A stretch of 64,000 nt of DNA from Ovis canadensis (GCF_042477335.2 NC_091256.1:17822501-17886500), one strand, 5' to 3'; shown: positions 34,039 to 45,197, counted from the first letter of the stretch. Notes: generated by a model from the letters alone, not told the origin. Numbers and translations are program-made.

Positions 34039-34280
34039 ATTTGACCTTTAACGTGATTGGGGCAACTATGGCACATGACAATTTGACCTTTAACGTGATT
34101 GGTGCAACTATGGCACATGATGATTTGACCTTTAACATTATTGGTGCAACTCTGGCATATTATGATTTGACCTTTAACATGATTGGTGCAACTCTGGCAT
34201 ATTATGATTTGACCTTTAATGTGATTGGTGCAACTATGGCACATGACGATTTGATCTTTAATGTGATTGGTGCAACTATA
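34039..34280 (+). repeat. Six copies of a 42-bp tandem repeat, each with ATTGG
   Basis: Units start at 34039, 34081, 34123, 34165, 34207 and 34249, all exactly 42 bp apart, with few substitutions. Each carries ATTGG, an inverted CCAAT box that NF-Y binds (34056, 34098, 34140, 34182, 34224, 34266). The last one lies about 42 bp before the TATA box, the typical distance for a promoter. Because 42 is a multiple of three and no stop occurs, both strands read open, which is not evidence of coding. Confidence 0.95.
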
Positions 34281-34311
34281 GAAAGTCCCTCGCGAAACCC
34301 CCCTGCTTGCC

Positions 34312-34319
34312 TATATAAA
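34312..34319 (+). promoter_or_regulatory. TATA box (TATATAAA)
   Basis: Perfect TATATAAA in CCTATATAAACC, downstream of the ATTGG array. Expected transcription start is about 34340-34350. Confidence 0.65.
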
Positions 34320-34574
34320 CCAAGAGCTTGCAGCATAAAGCGAAACTGCTTAGATGGAACCCATGTAGCGTCTGATTGTCTCTTGCTTGCCTGGGCGCTG
34401 GGTTGGCGGACAGCAGGCTCACCTCACCTCACCTCGGGACCCCTCGGCTTTGCTGAGCGAAGTTCCACTGCTTCTCTCTTTCTGCGGAGCGCCCCCCGCA
34501 TGTTGCAGGTATGTTTTCAATTCATCACTCACTTTATACTGGAGTGCGTTGCCATTTCCTAAGCTTTTACAGAT

Positions 34575-34790
34575 GAGCAATTCAAGGGTATATACCTGGA
34601 AGTGGAGTTTTGGAATCATGTAGAAGGGCATCTTAAACTTTCTCAGGTATTAGCCAAATGAAATCTAAAGTACCAGCAAATATTTGTTTATATGCCAGCA
34701 GTGTGTTAGAGTTTCCTTTACATTTTTATGAAAGAATAATATTTTAGACTATTTAAAATCTATTAAACAGGTGTATAGTAGTATCATTGT
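34575..34790 (-). mobile_element. L1-type fragment
   Basis: CAAGGGTATATACCTGGAAGTGG resembles old L1 ORF2 read in reverse; weak beyond 34700. Confidence 0.45.
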
Positions 34791-34796
34791 CATTGT

Positions 34797-35155
34797 GGTT
34801 CAGTCGCTCAGTTGTGTCTGACTTTTTGCAACCCCATGGACTGCAGCACGCCAGGCTTCCTGTCCTTCACCATCTCCCGTAGCTTACTAAAATTCTTGTC
34901 CATTGAGTTGGTGATACCATCCAACCATCTCGTCCTCTGTCATCCCCTTCTCTTCCTGCCTTCAATCTTTCCCAGCATCAGGGTCTTTTCTAAGGAGTCA
35001 GCTCTTCACATCATGTGGCCAAAGTATTGGAGCTTCAGCATCAGTCTTTCCAATGAATATTCGGGACTGATTTCCCTTAGGATTGACTGACTTGATCTTC
35101 TTGAAGTCTTCCCCTATGCCACAGTTCAAAAACATCAGTTCTTCAGCACTCAGCC
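34797..35155 (-). mobile_element. BovB 3' end
   Basis: TTCAGTCGCTCAGTTGTGTC through CAGTTCTTCAGCACTCAGCC matches the 3' 360 bp of the other BovB copies, on the minus strand. Confidence 0.88.
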
Positions 35156-35474
35156 TGAAAAATTAGTATTTTAGACTGTTTTAAATGCATAGTATAGGTG
35201 GACACGGGGACCATATAATCTTTTCATTTGAATATTCCTGATTATCAATGCCATTGATTATTCTTTTGTTTTCTGACTATTTTGATGATTCTTCTGCAGA
35301 TTACCTGCCAGTCCAAATTTTTCATCAATTATGCTATTGGTCTTTTCCCTTTCTGTGTGTGTACATTTAATATGTATCTTTGAGACTAACATTGGTGACT
35401 TAGTTACACTGCATATTTGTCATAGTATTTAAGGTCAAATTTTTAAAAATAAATTTTTTTTTTCTGTGTGTGTG

Positions 35475-35680
35475 CTTAGTCATTCAGTCATGTCTGACTC
35501 TGTGTGACCCCATGGACTGTAGCCTGCCAGGGTCCACTGTCTATGGGGATTCTCCAGGCAAGAATACTGGAGTGGGCTGCCATGCTCTGCTTCATGGGAT
35601 CTTCCCAAACCAGGGATTGAACCCAGGTCTCCTGCACTGCAGGCAGATTCTTTACCATCTGAGCCACCAGGGAAACCAGT
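35475..35680 (-). mobile_element. Bov-tA type SINE at the start of copy A
   Basis: GCTTAGTCATTCAGTCATG to GAGCCACCAGGGAAACC. Its right flank matches that of the 38412 SINE; its left flank does not. Confidence 0.9.
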
Positions 35681-36056
35681 GCTGGTTTATATTCTAAATG
35701 TATAGTAGGTTGATTCTCTTTGTACTTCCCTCTTTTTGGTTGGAATTATGTTTATTTTGGAGATTATTTAGGAAAAACAATTTCTATCAGTGATATTGTT
35801 ACTGTACCACTTATCACCTTTATTTGTGCATGAGCACATTTTTGTTCTAAAATCAGTGTTACTTCTGAGCATTTTAAAAGTGATATCTTAATGTTTTATG
35901 TGTTTTATTATTCTTATGATTTTTCATTTTCTTATCTCCAGTTTTGATATTCAGAATTTATAGAGAGCTAACTTGGCATGTTTGTTTAATTTAGTAAATT
36001 TTTTATTCCTCAATTTTTTATTCATTGTACATATATATATATATATCTATAACCTT

Positions 36057-36172
36057 TTGGCCATGCAAAGTGGCATGTGGGATTTTAGTTACCCAATGAG
36101 AGACGGAATTTGTGCCGCTTTAGTGGAAGCTGAGAGACCTAACCACTGTATCTCTAGGGAAACCCCTAACAC
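36057..36172 (-). mobile_element. CHR-type SINE (copy A)
   Basis: TTGGCCATGCAAAGTGGCATG to TCTCTAGGGAAACCCC. Same position in copy B at 39083. Confidence 0.75.
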
Positions 36173-36214
36173 CTGGTATGTTTTTAGTTTGCTTGTTTAC
36201 TTGGTTTAATTAAT

Positions 36215-36570
36215 TTATTTTTTAATGAAGGATTTTTGCTTTAAAGAATTTATTGGTTTCTGCAAACCTCAACATGAATCAGCCATAGGTATACATATGT
36301 CCTTTCCCTGTTGATCCTCCCTCCTATCTCCCTCCCTACCCCACCCCTCTAGGTTGATCCAGAGCCCCTTTGTGAGTTCCCTGAGCCATACAGCAAATTC
36401 CCATTGGCTATCTATTTTACATTTAGTAATGTAAGTTTCCATGGTACTCTCTCAATACATCCCACCCTCTCCCTCCTCCCATGTCCGTAAGTCTGTTCTC
36501 TATGTCTGTGTCTCCATTGCTGCCCTACAAAAAATTTCATCAGTACTGTGTTTCTAGATTCCATATATAT
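36215..36570 (-). mobile_element. L1 3' end, part 1 (copy A)
   Basis: Minus-strand L1 3' end, from ATTGGTTTCTGCAAACCTC to ATTCCATATATATGTG. Continues at 37631 past the BovB insertion. Confidence 0.85.
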
Positions 36571-36575
36571 GTGTT

Positions 36576-37625
36576 CAGTTCAGTGTCTCAGTCGTGTCCG
36601 ACTCTTTCAACCCCGTGAACTACAGCACACCAGGCCTTCCTGTCCATCACCAACTCCCGGAATACACTGAAACTTAGGTCCATCGAGTTGGTGATACCAT
36701 CCCAACATTTCATCCTCTGCTGTCCCCTTTTCTTCCTGCCCTCAATCCCTCCCAGCATCAGAGTCTTCTCCAGTGAGTCAACTCTTCACATGAGGTGGCC
36801 AAAGTACTGGAGTTTCAGCTTTAGCATCATCCCTTGTAAAGAATGCCCAGGACTGATCTGCTTTAGAATTGACTAGTTGGATCTCATTGCAGTCCAAGGG
36901 ACTCTCAAGAGTCTTCTCCAACACCACAGTTGCAAAGCATCAATTCTTTAGCACTCAGCTTTCTTCACAGTCCAACTCTCACATCCATACATGACTACTG
37001 GAAAAACCATAGCCTTGACTAGACGACCTCTGTGGGCAAAGTAATGGCTCCGCTTTTGAATATGCTATCTAGGTTGGTCATAACTTTCCTTCTGAGGAGT
37101 AAGCATCTTTTAACTTCATGGCTGCAATCACCATCTGCAGTGATTTTGGAGCCCCCAAAAATAAAGTCTGACACTTTCTCCACTGTTTCCCCATCTATTT
37201 CCCATGAAGTGATGGGACCAGATGCCATGATCTTCATTTTCTGTTTGTGGAGCTTTAAGCTGACTTTTACACTCTCCTCTTTCACTTTCATCAAGAGGCT
37301 TTTTAATTCCTCTTCACTTTGTCATAACGGTGGTGTCATCTGCATATCTGAGGTTATTGATATTTCTCCTGGCAATCTTGATTCCACCTTGTGCTTCTTC
37401 CAGCCCAGTGTTTCTCATGATGATGTCCGAATAGAAATTAAATAAGCAGGGTGACAATATACAGCGTTGCTGTACTCCTTTTCCTATTTGGAACCAGTCT
37501 GTTGTTCCATGTCCAGTTCTAACTGTGGCTTCCTGACCTACATAGAGGTTTCTCAGGAGGCAGGTCAGGTGCTCTGGTATTCCCGTCTCTTCCAGAATTT
37601 TCCACAGTTTATTGTGATCCACACA
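36576..37625 (-). mobile_element. 5'-truncated BovB inserted in copy A of the tandem duplication
   Basis: Bounded by GTGTT on both sides (36571-36575 and 37626-37630), a probable target duplication. It splits an L1 3' end that is unbroken in copy B. Minus-strand frames include IPEHLTCLLRNLYVGQEATV and NNLRYADDTTVMTK with an intact YADD box. Confidence 0.92.
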
Positions 37626-37630
37626 GTGTT

Positions 37631-37870
37631 AGTATACCATAATTATCCTTTCTCTTTCGGGCTTGCTTCACTCTGTAATCGGCTCTAGGTTTTTTCACCT
37701 CATCAGAAATGACTCAAGTGTTCCTTTTATGATGGAATAATCTTCCATTGTGTATATGTACAACAGCTTCTTTATCTATTCATCTGTTGATGGACGTCTA
37801 GATTGCTTCCATGTTCTAGCTATTGTAAACAGTACTGTAATGAACAGTGGGGTACATGGGTCTTTTTCAA
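37631..37870 (-). mobile_element. L1 3' end, part 2 (copy A)
   Basis: AGTATACCATAATTATCC through CAGTGGGGTACATGGGTC continues the L1 interrupted by BovB. Confidence 0.85.
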
Positions 37871-38411
37871 TTTCTCTAACCTGGCATGTTTTTAATCAGC
37901 TTTATTTGTGGTAAATAACTATATAAAATAATTGATAAAACCTATCAGAGTTTTCTTTTTGCAATATGTTTTTAACTCTGATGCTATATATATATTGAAG
38001 CATAGATAGAAAGTTAACATTTACCAGTAATTTCAAGAACTAAAAATTATTATAAGCGTTGAATCTAGATGTCTGATCTGGTGTAGTTTAATTTCACTCT
38101 ATTTTATTCCATATTTTATTAGTCTTTTAAATGTAAGGTATGCTTTCAGATATAATTTTGAACATCTTTTTCAGACTTATTCAAGACTTTGAAATGTTGC
38201 TCTTTACAGATTAATTTTATCAGAAATCAATTTTTATCTGTCAACTTTATTGGGATTTTCAGGAGTGCATTTCTTATTGTTTTGTTTTACTTTTTGTTGA
38301 GAGTTCATTTTCAGCAAGAACTTTTGGATTTTTCTCTTTTCTTCTGTTTGGCGATTTGAAATGATGTAGCTGATAAGGAATTACCACCTTAAGACATGTT
38401 TGAGCGAGTGA

Positions 38412-38612
38412 GTGCTGAGTCACTCAGTCATGTCCAACTCTTTGTGTCCCCATGAACTGTGTCCACCAGTCTGCTCTGCCATGGAATTTTCCAGGCAAGA
38501 GTACTGGAGTGGGCTATTACTTCCTCCAGAGGATCTTCCCAACCCAGAGATCGAAACCAGGTCTTCCTCATTGCAGGCAGATTCTTTACCATCTGAGCTA
38601 CCAGGGAAGCCG
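38412..38612 (-). mobile_element. Bov-tA type SINE between copies A and B (hybrid)
   Basis: Left flank TTTGAGCGAGTGAGTG matches the left flank of the 40383 SINE; right flank GCTGTTACTTTATATTTTAA matches that of the 35475 SINE. Confidence 0.9.
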
Positions 38613-38740
38613 CTGTTACTTTATATTTTAATTGTATAGCAGGTCAAATGATTCCCGCTTTGTACTTCTCTTTTGTTGACAGGAACTATGTCTCTTAGTG
38701 ATCATGTAGGAAAAAGAAACGTTATCATGATATTGTTACT

Positions 38741-38863
38741 GTTGAAGAAGGAAATGGCAACCCACTCCAGTATGCTTGCCTGGAGAATGCCATGGACAGA
38801 GAAGCCTGGTGGGCTATAGCCTATGGAGTCGCAAAGAATTGGACTCAACTGAAATGACTTAGC
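38741..38863 (+). mobile_element. Short Bov-tA3-type SINE inserted in copy B
   Basis: Flanked by ATTGTTACT on both sides (38732-38740 and 38864-38872). Copy A has the empty site. Confidence 0.93.
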
Positions 38864-39082
38864 ATTGTTACTATACCACTTATCTCCATTGTTTTTGCTT
38901 GAGCACATTTTTACTGACTTTAATGTTACTTCTGAGAATTTAAGAAGTGGTAATGTTTTGTGTTTGTGTTTTATATTATTCTTTTTTTCCGGTTTTTATA
39001 TTCAGAATTTTAGAGAACTAACCTGGCATTTTTGCTTAATTTATTTATTTAATAAATCTTTCTATTCCTTAACAAAAGGTTT

Positions 39083-39192
39083 TGGCCATGCCAAGTGGTA
39101 CCTGGGATGTTAGTTACCCAACCAGATATCCACCTGTGCCCCTTCAGTGGAAGCTCAGAGACCTAACCACTGGATCTCCAGGGAAACCCCTT
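39083..39192 (-). mobile_element. CHR-type SINE (copy B)
   Basis: TTGGCCATGCCAAGTGGTACC to CTCCAGGGAAACCCC. Confidence 0.75.
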
Positions 39193-39224
39193 ACCTGGCA
39201 TGTTTTTTTCTTTTTAAATTTATT

Positions 39225-39815
39225 TTTTAATGACGGATAATTGCTTTACAGTATTTGTTGGCTTCTGTCAAACATCAACATGAATCACCCATAGGTATAC
39301 AAATGTATCCTCACTCTTGAACCTCTCTCCCATCTCCCTTCCCACCCTACCCCTCTACGTTACTACAGAGCCCCTTTTTGAGTTCCCTGATTCCCATTGG
39401 CTATCTGATTTACACATGGTAATGCAAGTTTCCATGTGACTCTCTCCATTCATCTCACTCTCCTCCCCACTCCACCCGCTGTGTCCATAGCGCTCTTCTC
39501 TGTGTCTGTGTCTATGGCTGCTCTGCAAATACTTTCATCAGTACCATCTTTCTAAATTCCATATACACGCATTAGTATGCGATATTTATCTTGCTCTTTC
39601 TGACTTACGTCACTCTGTGTAATATCTCTAGGTTCATCCACCTCATTAGAAAGAACTCAAGTGTTCCTTTTATGACTGAGTAATATTCCATTGTATATAT
39701 GTACCACAGCTTCTTTATCCATTCATCTATTGATGGACATCTAGAGTGCTGCCATGTTTTAGCTATTGTAAATAGTGCTGTAATGAACAGTGGGGTACAT
39801 GTGTCTTTTTCAATT
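39225..39815 (-). mobile_element. L1 3' end (copy B), uninterrupted
   Basis: Same L1 as in copy A but with ATTCCATATACACGCATTAGTATGC joined, showing the empty BovB site. Confidence 0.88.
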
Positions 39816-40382
39816 TCTCTAACCTGGCATGTTTCTAATAAGCTTTATTTGTGGTAAATAATAACTATAAAATAGTTGATAAAACATTCAGAGTTTCTTT
39901 TTACAGTATTTTGTTAACTCTGATATAATATATTTATATAAATATTTAAGCATAGTCAGAAAACGAACACTTACCAGTAATTTCAAGAACTATAAAAGTA
40001 TCATGAATATTGAATCTAGATGTCTGTTCTAGTGTAATTTAATTTCACCTTATTTTGTTTCATACTTTTTTGCTCTTTTAATGTTATGCTTTCAGATATA
40101 AGTTTGAACATCTTTTTCAGACTCATTTCAAGACTTTGAAATGCTGCTCTTTAAAGATTAATTTTATCAGAAATAAGTTTTTAGCTGTCAACTTTATTGG
40201 CATTTTCAGCATTGCATTTCTTAATGTTTTGTTTTTAACTTTTATTGAGAATTCATTTTCAGCAAGGGGGCTCTTTTTTTTTTTCTCTTTCTCTCTCGCT
40301 CTTTCTCTTTTCTTCTGTTTAGCATTTTGAAATTATGTACCTATTGAAAAATTACAGCCTTAAGACATGTTTGAGCAAGTGA

Positions 40383-40525
40383 GTGCAGAGTCACTCAATT
40401 GTGTCCCAACACTTTGTGTCTCCATGGACTGTGCCAACCAGGCTGGCTTGTCCATGGAATTTTCCAGGCAAGAGTACTAGGGCTGGCATTTCCTCTTCCA
40501 GGGTATCTTCAAAATCCAGGGAGAT
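40383..40525 (-). mobile_element. Partial Bov-tA SINE past copy B
   Basis: GTGCAGAGTCACTCAATTGTG to AAAATCCAGGGAGA; head truncated. Its right flank differs from both other SINEs of the duplication. Confidence 0.85.
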
Positions 40526-41221
40526 ATGTTTAGTAGTATTTTTTTTTTCCTTATTTTATTCACTGACAGAAGTAAAATATTGACCTGAAGCATTGAGTTA
40601 ACCTCAGGTCCCCATAATCGTAACAAGTAGATTTGCATACCAACCAAGAAGGAGCAACACTCATGTGATAGAAAAATTGTCTGTTCTCAGAGATTTATCT
40701 CATATACGAACCCAGATGTCTTTTTTAGTTTACTTCATATTTATAGTTGCTCTGACTTTAAATCAAAGGGCAACCCACCAGCCTCCTCTGTCTCAAAATC
40801 GTCTGCTCTTTGATATGTGCCTTAATCCTTTTCAGGGAATTAACGTAGTTTGCATCATTTCTCAGTCAGGACTCTTGGTGTCTCTTTCACACATCTGGAT
40901 GGGTGTGAGTCCTAACATTTTATATAGTCTGTATAGGCACAGCAATCTTACAGAAAAAATATACCCTAGCTATCTCTGCAGAGAAGCACAAGTGATCTTC
41001 TGTTCTTCTTGGTCACATTTCTGTCTTATATCAGAATGTTTTGGTCCATATTCTGATCAATGGAAGTGATATTTATTGCACCTTATCAGCTATTTCATTT
41101 TTCAGCATAAAATGCAACTAATTATACTTACAAAGTTACTTGCTCACATATTTTCTGTATTGAAATCTAATTCTGTATTATTTCTCTTTTATATTTTATT
41201 CTGTGTATGGGAATAATAATA
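40526..41221. other. DNA right of the tandem duplication
   Basis: A 134-codon plus-strand frame (40665-41069) lacks a known domain and splice context. Treated as chance. Confidence 0.5.
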
Positions 41222-41425
41222 CATTTATAGCTGTTAGATGTACCGCTATTTTAAACACTCACACATAATTTATTCTTCACAACAACTCTATAAAATAGAT
41301 GATATCATGTCTCAGATTAGAACGAGAAGGTAGGAAAAGCATAGTTAACCGTTCTTAGGACACAGACCAAGTAAATGGTAAACTAAAGAATCATACTCAA
41401 GCAACCTAATTTCAGAGTTCATATT
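41222..41425 (+). mobile_element. MIR SINE
   Basis: TTTATTCTTCACAACAACTC, then ATGTCTCAGATTAGAACGAG and the GGACACAGACCAAGTAAATGG part follow the MIR core order. Confidence 0.7.
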
Positions 41426-41605
41426 TTAAAATTTATTGTATATCATAGCATCTTTACTACTTTCTTCATTAAAATCAGATACAACATAAAACAAAGTAAA
41501 TTTTTTCAAACAACTGATGGTGTGCTTGCTTGTTGACAGTATCAAAATTAAGTGATTTTCACAATATAAAGCAAGTTCAGTAAAAGTGATAAATATGGAA
41601 TTTTT

Positions 41606-42970
41606 GTTGTTCAGTTGCTCAGTCATGTCTGATTTTTTGTGAACCTATGGACTACAGCATGGGAGAATTCCCTGTCCTTCACCATCTCCTGGAGGATGCT
41701 CAGACTCATGTCAATTGAGTCTGTAATGCCATCCAAAAATCTCTTTCTCTGTCGTCCCCTTCTCCTCATGCCTTCAGTCCCTCCAACCATCAGAGTCTTT
41801 TCTAATGAACCAGGTCTTTGCATCAGGTGGCCAAATTATTTGAGCTTAAACTTCAACATCAGTCCTTCCAATAAATATTCAGGATTATATGATGTCCTTA
41901 CAGTCCCAGGGACTCGCAAGAGTCTTCTCCAAATCCACAGTTCAAAAGCATGAATTCTTTGCTGTTCAGCTTTCTTTATGGTCCATCTCTCACATCTGTA
42001 CATGACTACTGGAAAAACTATAGCTTTGACTAGATGAAACTTTGTTGGCAAGTAATGTCTCTGCTTTTTAAAATGCTGTCTAGGTTTATCATAGCTTTTC
42101 TTCCATGGAGGAAGCATCTTTTAATTTCATGATTGTAGTCACCATTTGCAGTGATCTTGGAGCCCAAGAATATAAAGTCTGTCATCATTTCCTATTGTTT
42201 CCCCACGTATTTGCCATGCAGTAATGGGACTGAGTGCCATGATCTTCATTTTTGAATGTTGAGTTTTCAGCTGGCTTTTTCACTCTCATCTTTCACCTTC
42301 GTCAATAGACTCTTTAGTTCCTCTTCTATTTCTGCCATAAGAGTGTTGTCATCTGCATATCTGAGGTTATTGATACTTTTCCTGGCAATCTTGATTTCAC
42401 CTTGTGCTTCATCCACCCCAGCATTTTACATGATCTACTCTACATAGAAATTACATAAGAAGGGTGAAAATATAGCCTTGACACACTCCTTTCCCAATTT
42501 GGAACCAGTCTGTGGTTCTATGTTCAGCTCTAACTGTTGCTTCTCATCTTGCATAGAGGTTTCTCAGGAGGCAGGTAAGGTCGTCTGGTAATCCCATCTC
42601 TTTGAGAAATTTCCATAGTTTGTAGTGATTCACACAATCAAAGGCTTTTTCATAGTCAATGAAGCAAAAGTAGATGTTTTTCTGGAATGCTCTTGCTTTT
42701 TCTATGATCCAACAGATGTTGGCAGTTTGAGCTCCGGTTCCTCTGCCTTTTTGAAATCCAGATTAAACTTCTGGAAGTTATCAGTTCATGTAATATTGAA
42801 GGCTCACTCGGAGAAATTTGAAAAATACTTTGCTAGCGCGTGAAATGAGTGCAATTGTGTGGTAGTTTGAACATGGCAGTGCCTTTCTTTGGGATTGGAA
42901 TGAAAACTGACCTTTCCCAGTCTTGTGCCACTGCTTCAGATTTCCAAATTTCCCAAAGTGGAAAAGTAGT
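41606..42970 (-). mobile_element. BovB fragment
   Basis: 3' end at about 41606 (CAGTTGCTCAGTCATGTC), running to the reverse transcriptase near 42970. Frames on the minus strand are short and shifted, and the copy is more diverged than its neighbours. Confidence 0.88.
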
Positions 42971-43007
42971 GTGAGAAATAAAATTGCCTAGAGACACAGT
43001 GGAGCTT

Positions 43008-43312
43008 CCCTAATAGCTCGATTGGTAAAGAATCCACCTGCAATGTAGGAGACCCCAGTTTGATTCCTGTATTGGAAAGATCCTCTGGAGAAGGGATAGG
43101 CTCTCCACTGCAGTATTCTTGGGCTACCCTTGTGGCTCAGCTTGTATAGAATCTGCCTGCAATGTGGGAGACCTGGGTTCGATCCCTAGGTTGAGAAGAT
43201 CCCCTGGAGAAGGGAAAGGCTACCCGCACTAGTATTCTGGTCTTGAGAATTCCATGGACTATACAGTCCATGGGTCGCAAAGAGTCGGACACCACTGAGC
43301 GACTTTCACTTC
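43008..43312 (+). mobile_element. Composite Bov-tA SINE: two tRNA-like heads in tandem
   Basis: First unit 43008-43129 stops at CAGTATTCTT and passes directly into a second, complete unit from GGGCTACCCTTGTGGCTCAGC to GAGCGACTTTCACTTC. The same join is seen at 56868-57180. Confidence 0.85.
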
Positions 43313-43389
43313 ATGTCGCTTCACTTCAGAGACACATTACAGACCACAGCACATTGACAGAAATCGCAGGCAGAGGTCAGTGATATCCC

Positions 43390-43600
43390 TGAGCTAAGCA
43401 TACAGGTGAAGAATCCGCCTGTGATGCAGGAGATGCAGTTGGTGCGTGTTCAGTCCCTGGGACGGTATGACCTCCTGGAAGAGGGCCTCACAATCCACTC
43501 CAGTATTCTTAACTGGAGAATCCCATGGACACAGGAACCTGGCAGGCTATGGCCCATAGGGTCACGAAGAGTCAGACATGACTCAAGTGACTGACCACAG
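43390..43600 (+). mobile_element. Bov-tA type SINE, diverged
   Basis: GAGCTAAGCATACAGGTGAAG to AGACATGACTCAAGTGACTGAC. Confidence 0.8.
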
Positions 43601-44201
43601 GGATGGAACTTACAGAGGTTAAAGTTTAGGTGCACTGAGGTAGTTGTAAATTGAAAGGCAGAGTTCAACAAAAGAGGAATCTACATAGAAAAAGAGCACC
43701 AAAACTCTGCATAGCAATTGCTCTGAGTCTTCCCAGAGTAGTAAACTACATATGTGTAAAATGAAAGTTTATGAGATTAGGAGAAAGAATGATAAGGTGA
43801 TGATATAAGCTAAATAGTACTCAGATGACATGAAGTGCAGAGATATTAAAGATAACAAACAACAGTACAGGAAACTCAACTGTCGCTAACCTATGGCATT
43901 CAGTAAGGGTCCCTGGAGGTTAATATTTTAGTAGTAAAACAATGGCAGTAGTAAGCCTAATTTGTCCAGTCTAGAAGCAAGATAATAATATTGATAATAG
44001 TAATAAGCCTAAATTTTCTCCAGAAAAACATGTGTTACACTCAAAATAGCAATCCTTAAAAATAAGTTTAGAGAAAAATCAACCTGATGTGGGAATAATT
44101 TAATTGACTTCTAGAACAAAAGTCAGGCTTATTTTCAAGAAAAAAAATAAATTCTAGACTTTCAGCAGTGTAGTAGGTATAATGTCCAACACCCAATGAA
44201 G
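43601..44201. other. Unique AT-rich DNA
   Basis: No gene or repeat recognised. Confidence 0.6.
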
Positions 44202-44346
44202 CGTTTCCCTGGTGGTTCAGAAGTAAAAACCTGCCTACAATGCAGGAGAGGCAGGTTTGATCCCGTGTCAGGATGATCCCCTAGAGGAGGACATGGTGAC
44301 CTACTTCACGGGGTCATAGTAATTGGACATGTCTTACTCACTAAAC
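44202..44346 (+). mobile_element. Bov-tA type SINE, internally deleted
   Basis: GCGTTTCCCTGGTGGTTCAG to ATTGGACATGTCTTACTC; part of the body is missing. Confidence 0.75.
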
Positions 44347-44639
44347 CACCACACCATCCAATTAAGAAAATTTGTACATATGCCAAGAAACAGGAAAATG
44401 TGACTCACTGGCAGAAGAGTAATAGTAGAAAAGATGACCAAAACAGCACTTTGTGTATTTCTGTGATACAGGATTCAAGAAATTCAAGGAAAAATAGAAA
44501 GATGAAAATGTAGCTGTAAAGAAGTCACTGTCAAAGAGAGGCTATTTGATGATACTAAAAGCAGACTTGATACTGCAGCAAAGATGAACACAGTGGGAAA
44601 ATATCAATAAGGATTATCCAAAATCCAGTGCAGAGACAG

Positions 44640-44848
44640 GGCTTCCCCAATGCAATAGTGCTGTGGTAAATAATTTGCTTGCAGTGCAGGAGACACAAGA
44701 GATGCAAGTTTGATTCCTGCATTGGAAAATTCCCTTGGAACAGGAAATGTCCACCCACTCCAGAGTTCTTGCTGGGAAATTCCATGGACAGAGGAGCCTG
44801 GTGGGCTACAATCCAAAGGGTCTCAAAGAGTCAGACACAACTGAGCAT
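44640..44848 (+). mobile_element. Bov-tA type SINE
   Basis: GGGCTTCCCCAATGCAATAG to AGACACAACTGAGCATAGAC. Confidence 0.85.
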
Positions 44849-45197
44849 AGACCAGAGTGCAGACATGAAAAATAGACCAGTGGTTCCTAGTGGGTAAGTG
44901 AAGGAACAGTGGGAAGAGACTGCTGGTGGGCACTAAGTGTCTAAAGGTAAGATAATGTGTGATGGACAAAACTTAATAAGGCTTGGGATTATAATGTCCA
45001 TGAGAAGGGCAAGTTACTAAATTACTAATGAGAATTATACCAAACATGCCAGTGGACTACTAACAATTATTTCTATGTTGAAGAGATACGATCACAATAT
45101 CAAATTAAAATATTTTTCAGATAAATCATGCATGATTATTTACATTATTTACATAAGTTGTTATGGGAATGTATTTTAGGCTAGGTACAGGTTTAGT

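Larger units (their letters stand above)
34034..34514 (+). promoter_or_regulatory. LTR-like promoter: repeat enhancer array, TATA box, splice-donor-like site
   Basis: Six 42-bp repeats are followed 32 bp later by a TATA box (34312-34319), then a CpG-bearing stretch of about 190 bp, then CAG|GTATGT at 34506-34514. The upstream edge at 34033/34034 coincides with the end of homology to the 30.47-30.83 kb copy and starts TG, as an LTR would. No matching CA end or target duplication was found downstream. Inferred: a solo or 3'-truncated LTR with U3 repeats. The alternative is a host promoter with a first exon. Nothing here resembles the 20.8-29.0 kb provirus LTR. Confidence 0.6.
35475..38407 (+). 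repeat. Tandem duplication, copy A (carries a 1.05 kb BovB insertion)
   Basis: Order in the copy: minus-strand Bov-tA SINE, unique AT-rich DNA, CHR-type SINE, L1 3' end, then AT-rich DNA ending ATGTTTGAGCGAGTGAG. The same order and sequence recur in copy B. Without its BovB (36576-37625) it is about 1.88 kb. Matching phrases include 'ATTTCTCTAACCTGGCATG' and 'CCAGTAATTTCAAGAACTA'. Divergence from B is around 10 percent by eye, so the event is not recent. Confidence 0.9.
38408..40382 (+). repeat. Tandem duplication, copy B (carries a short SINE insertion)
   Basis: Starts with the SINE at 38412-38612 and ends ATGTTTGAGCAAGTGAG directly before a third SINE (40383-40525). Without the extra SINE (38741-38863) it is about 1.85 kb. 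Its first SINE shares its left flank with the third SINE and its right flank with the first, as expected for a recombination product. Confidence 0.9.

Noticed and set aside
34039..34280. Possible CRISPR-like array
   Set aside because: The 42-bp units are contiguous with no unique spacers, and the genome is mammalian.
34041..34562. 173-codon plus-strand frame with a 14-residue repeat, and its minus-strand mirror
   Set aside because: The repeat period is 42 bp, a multiple of three, so both strands stay open by chance. The segment is a promoter-like array.
40665..41069. 134-codon plus-strand frame
   Set aside because: Low-complexity hydrophobic reading of AT-rich DNA, no start context or family.
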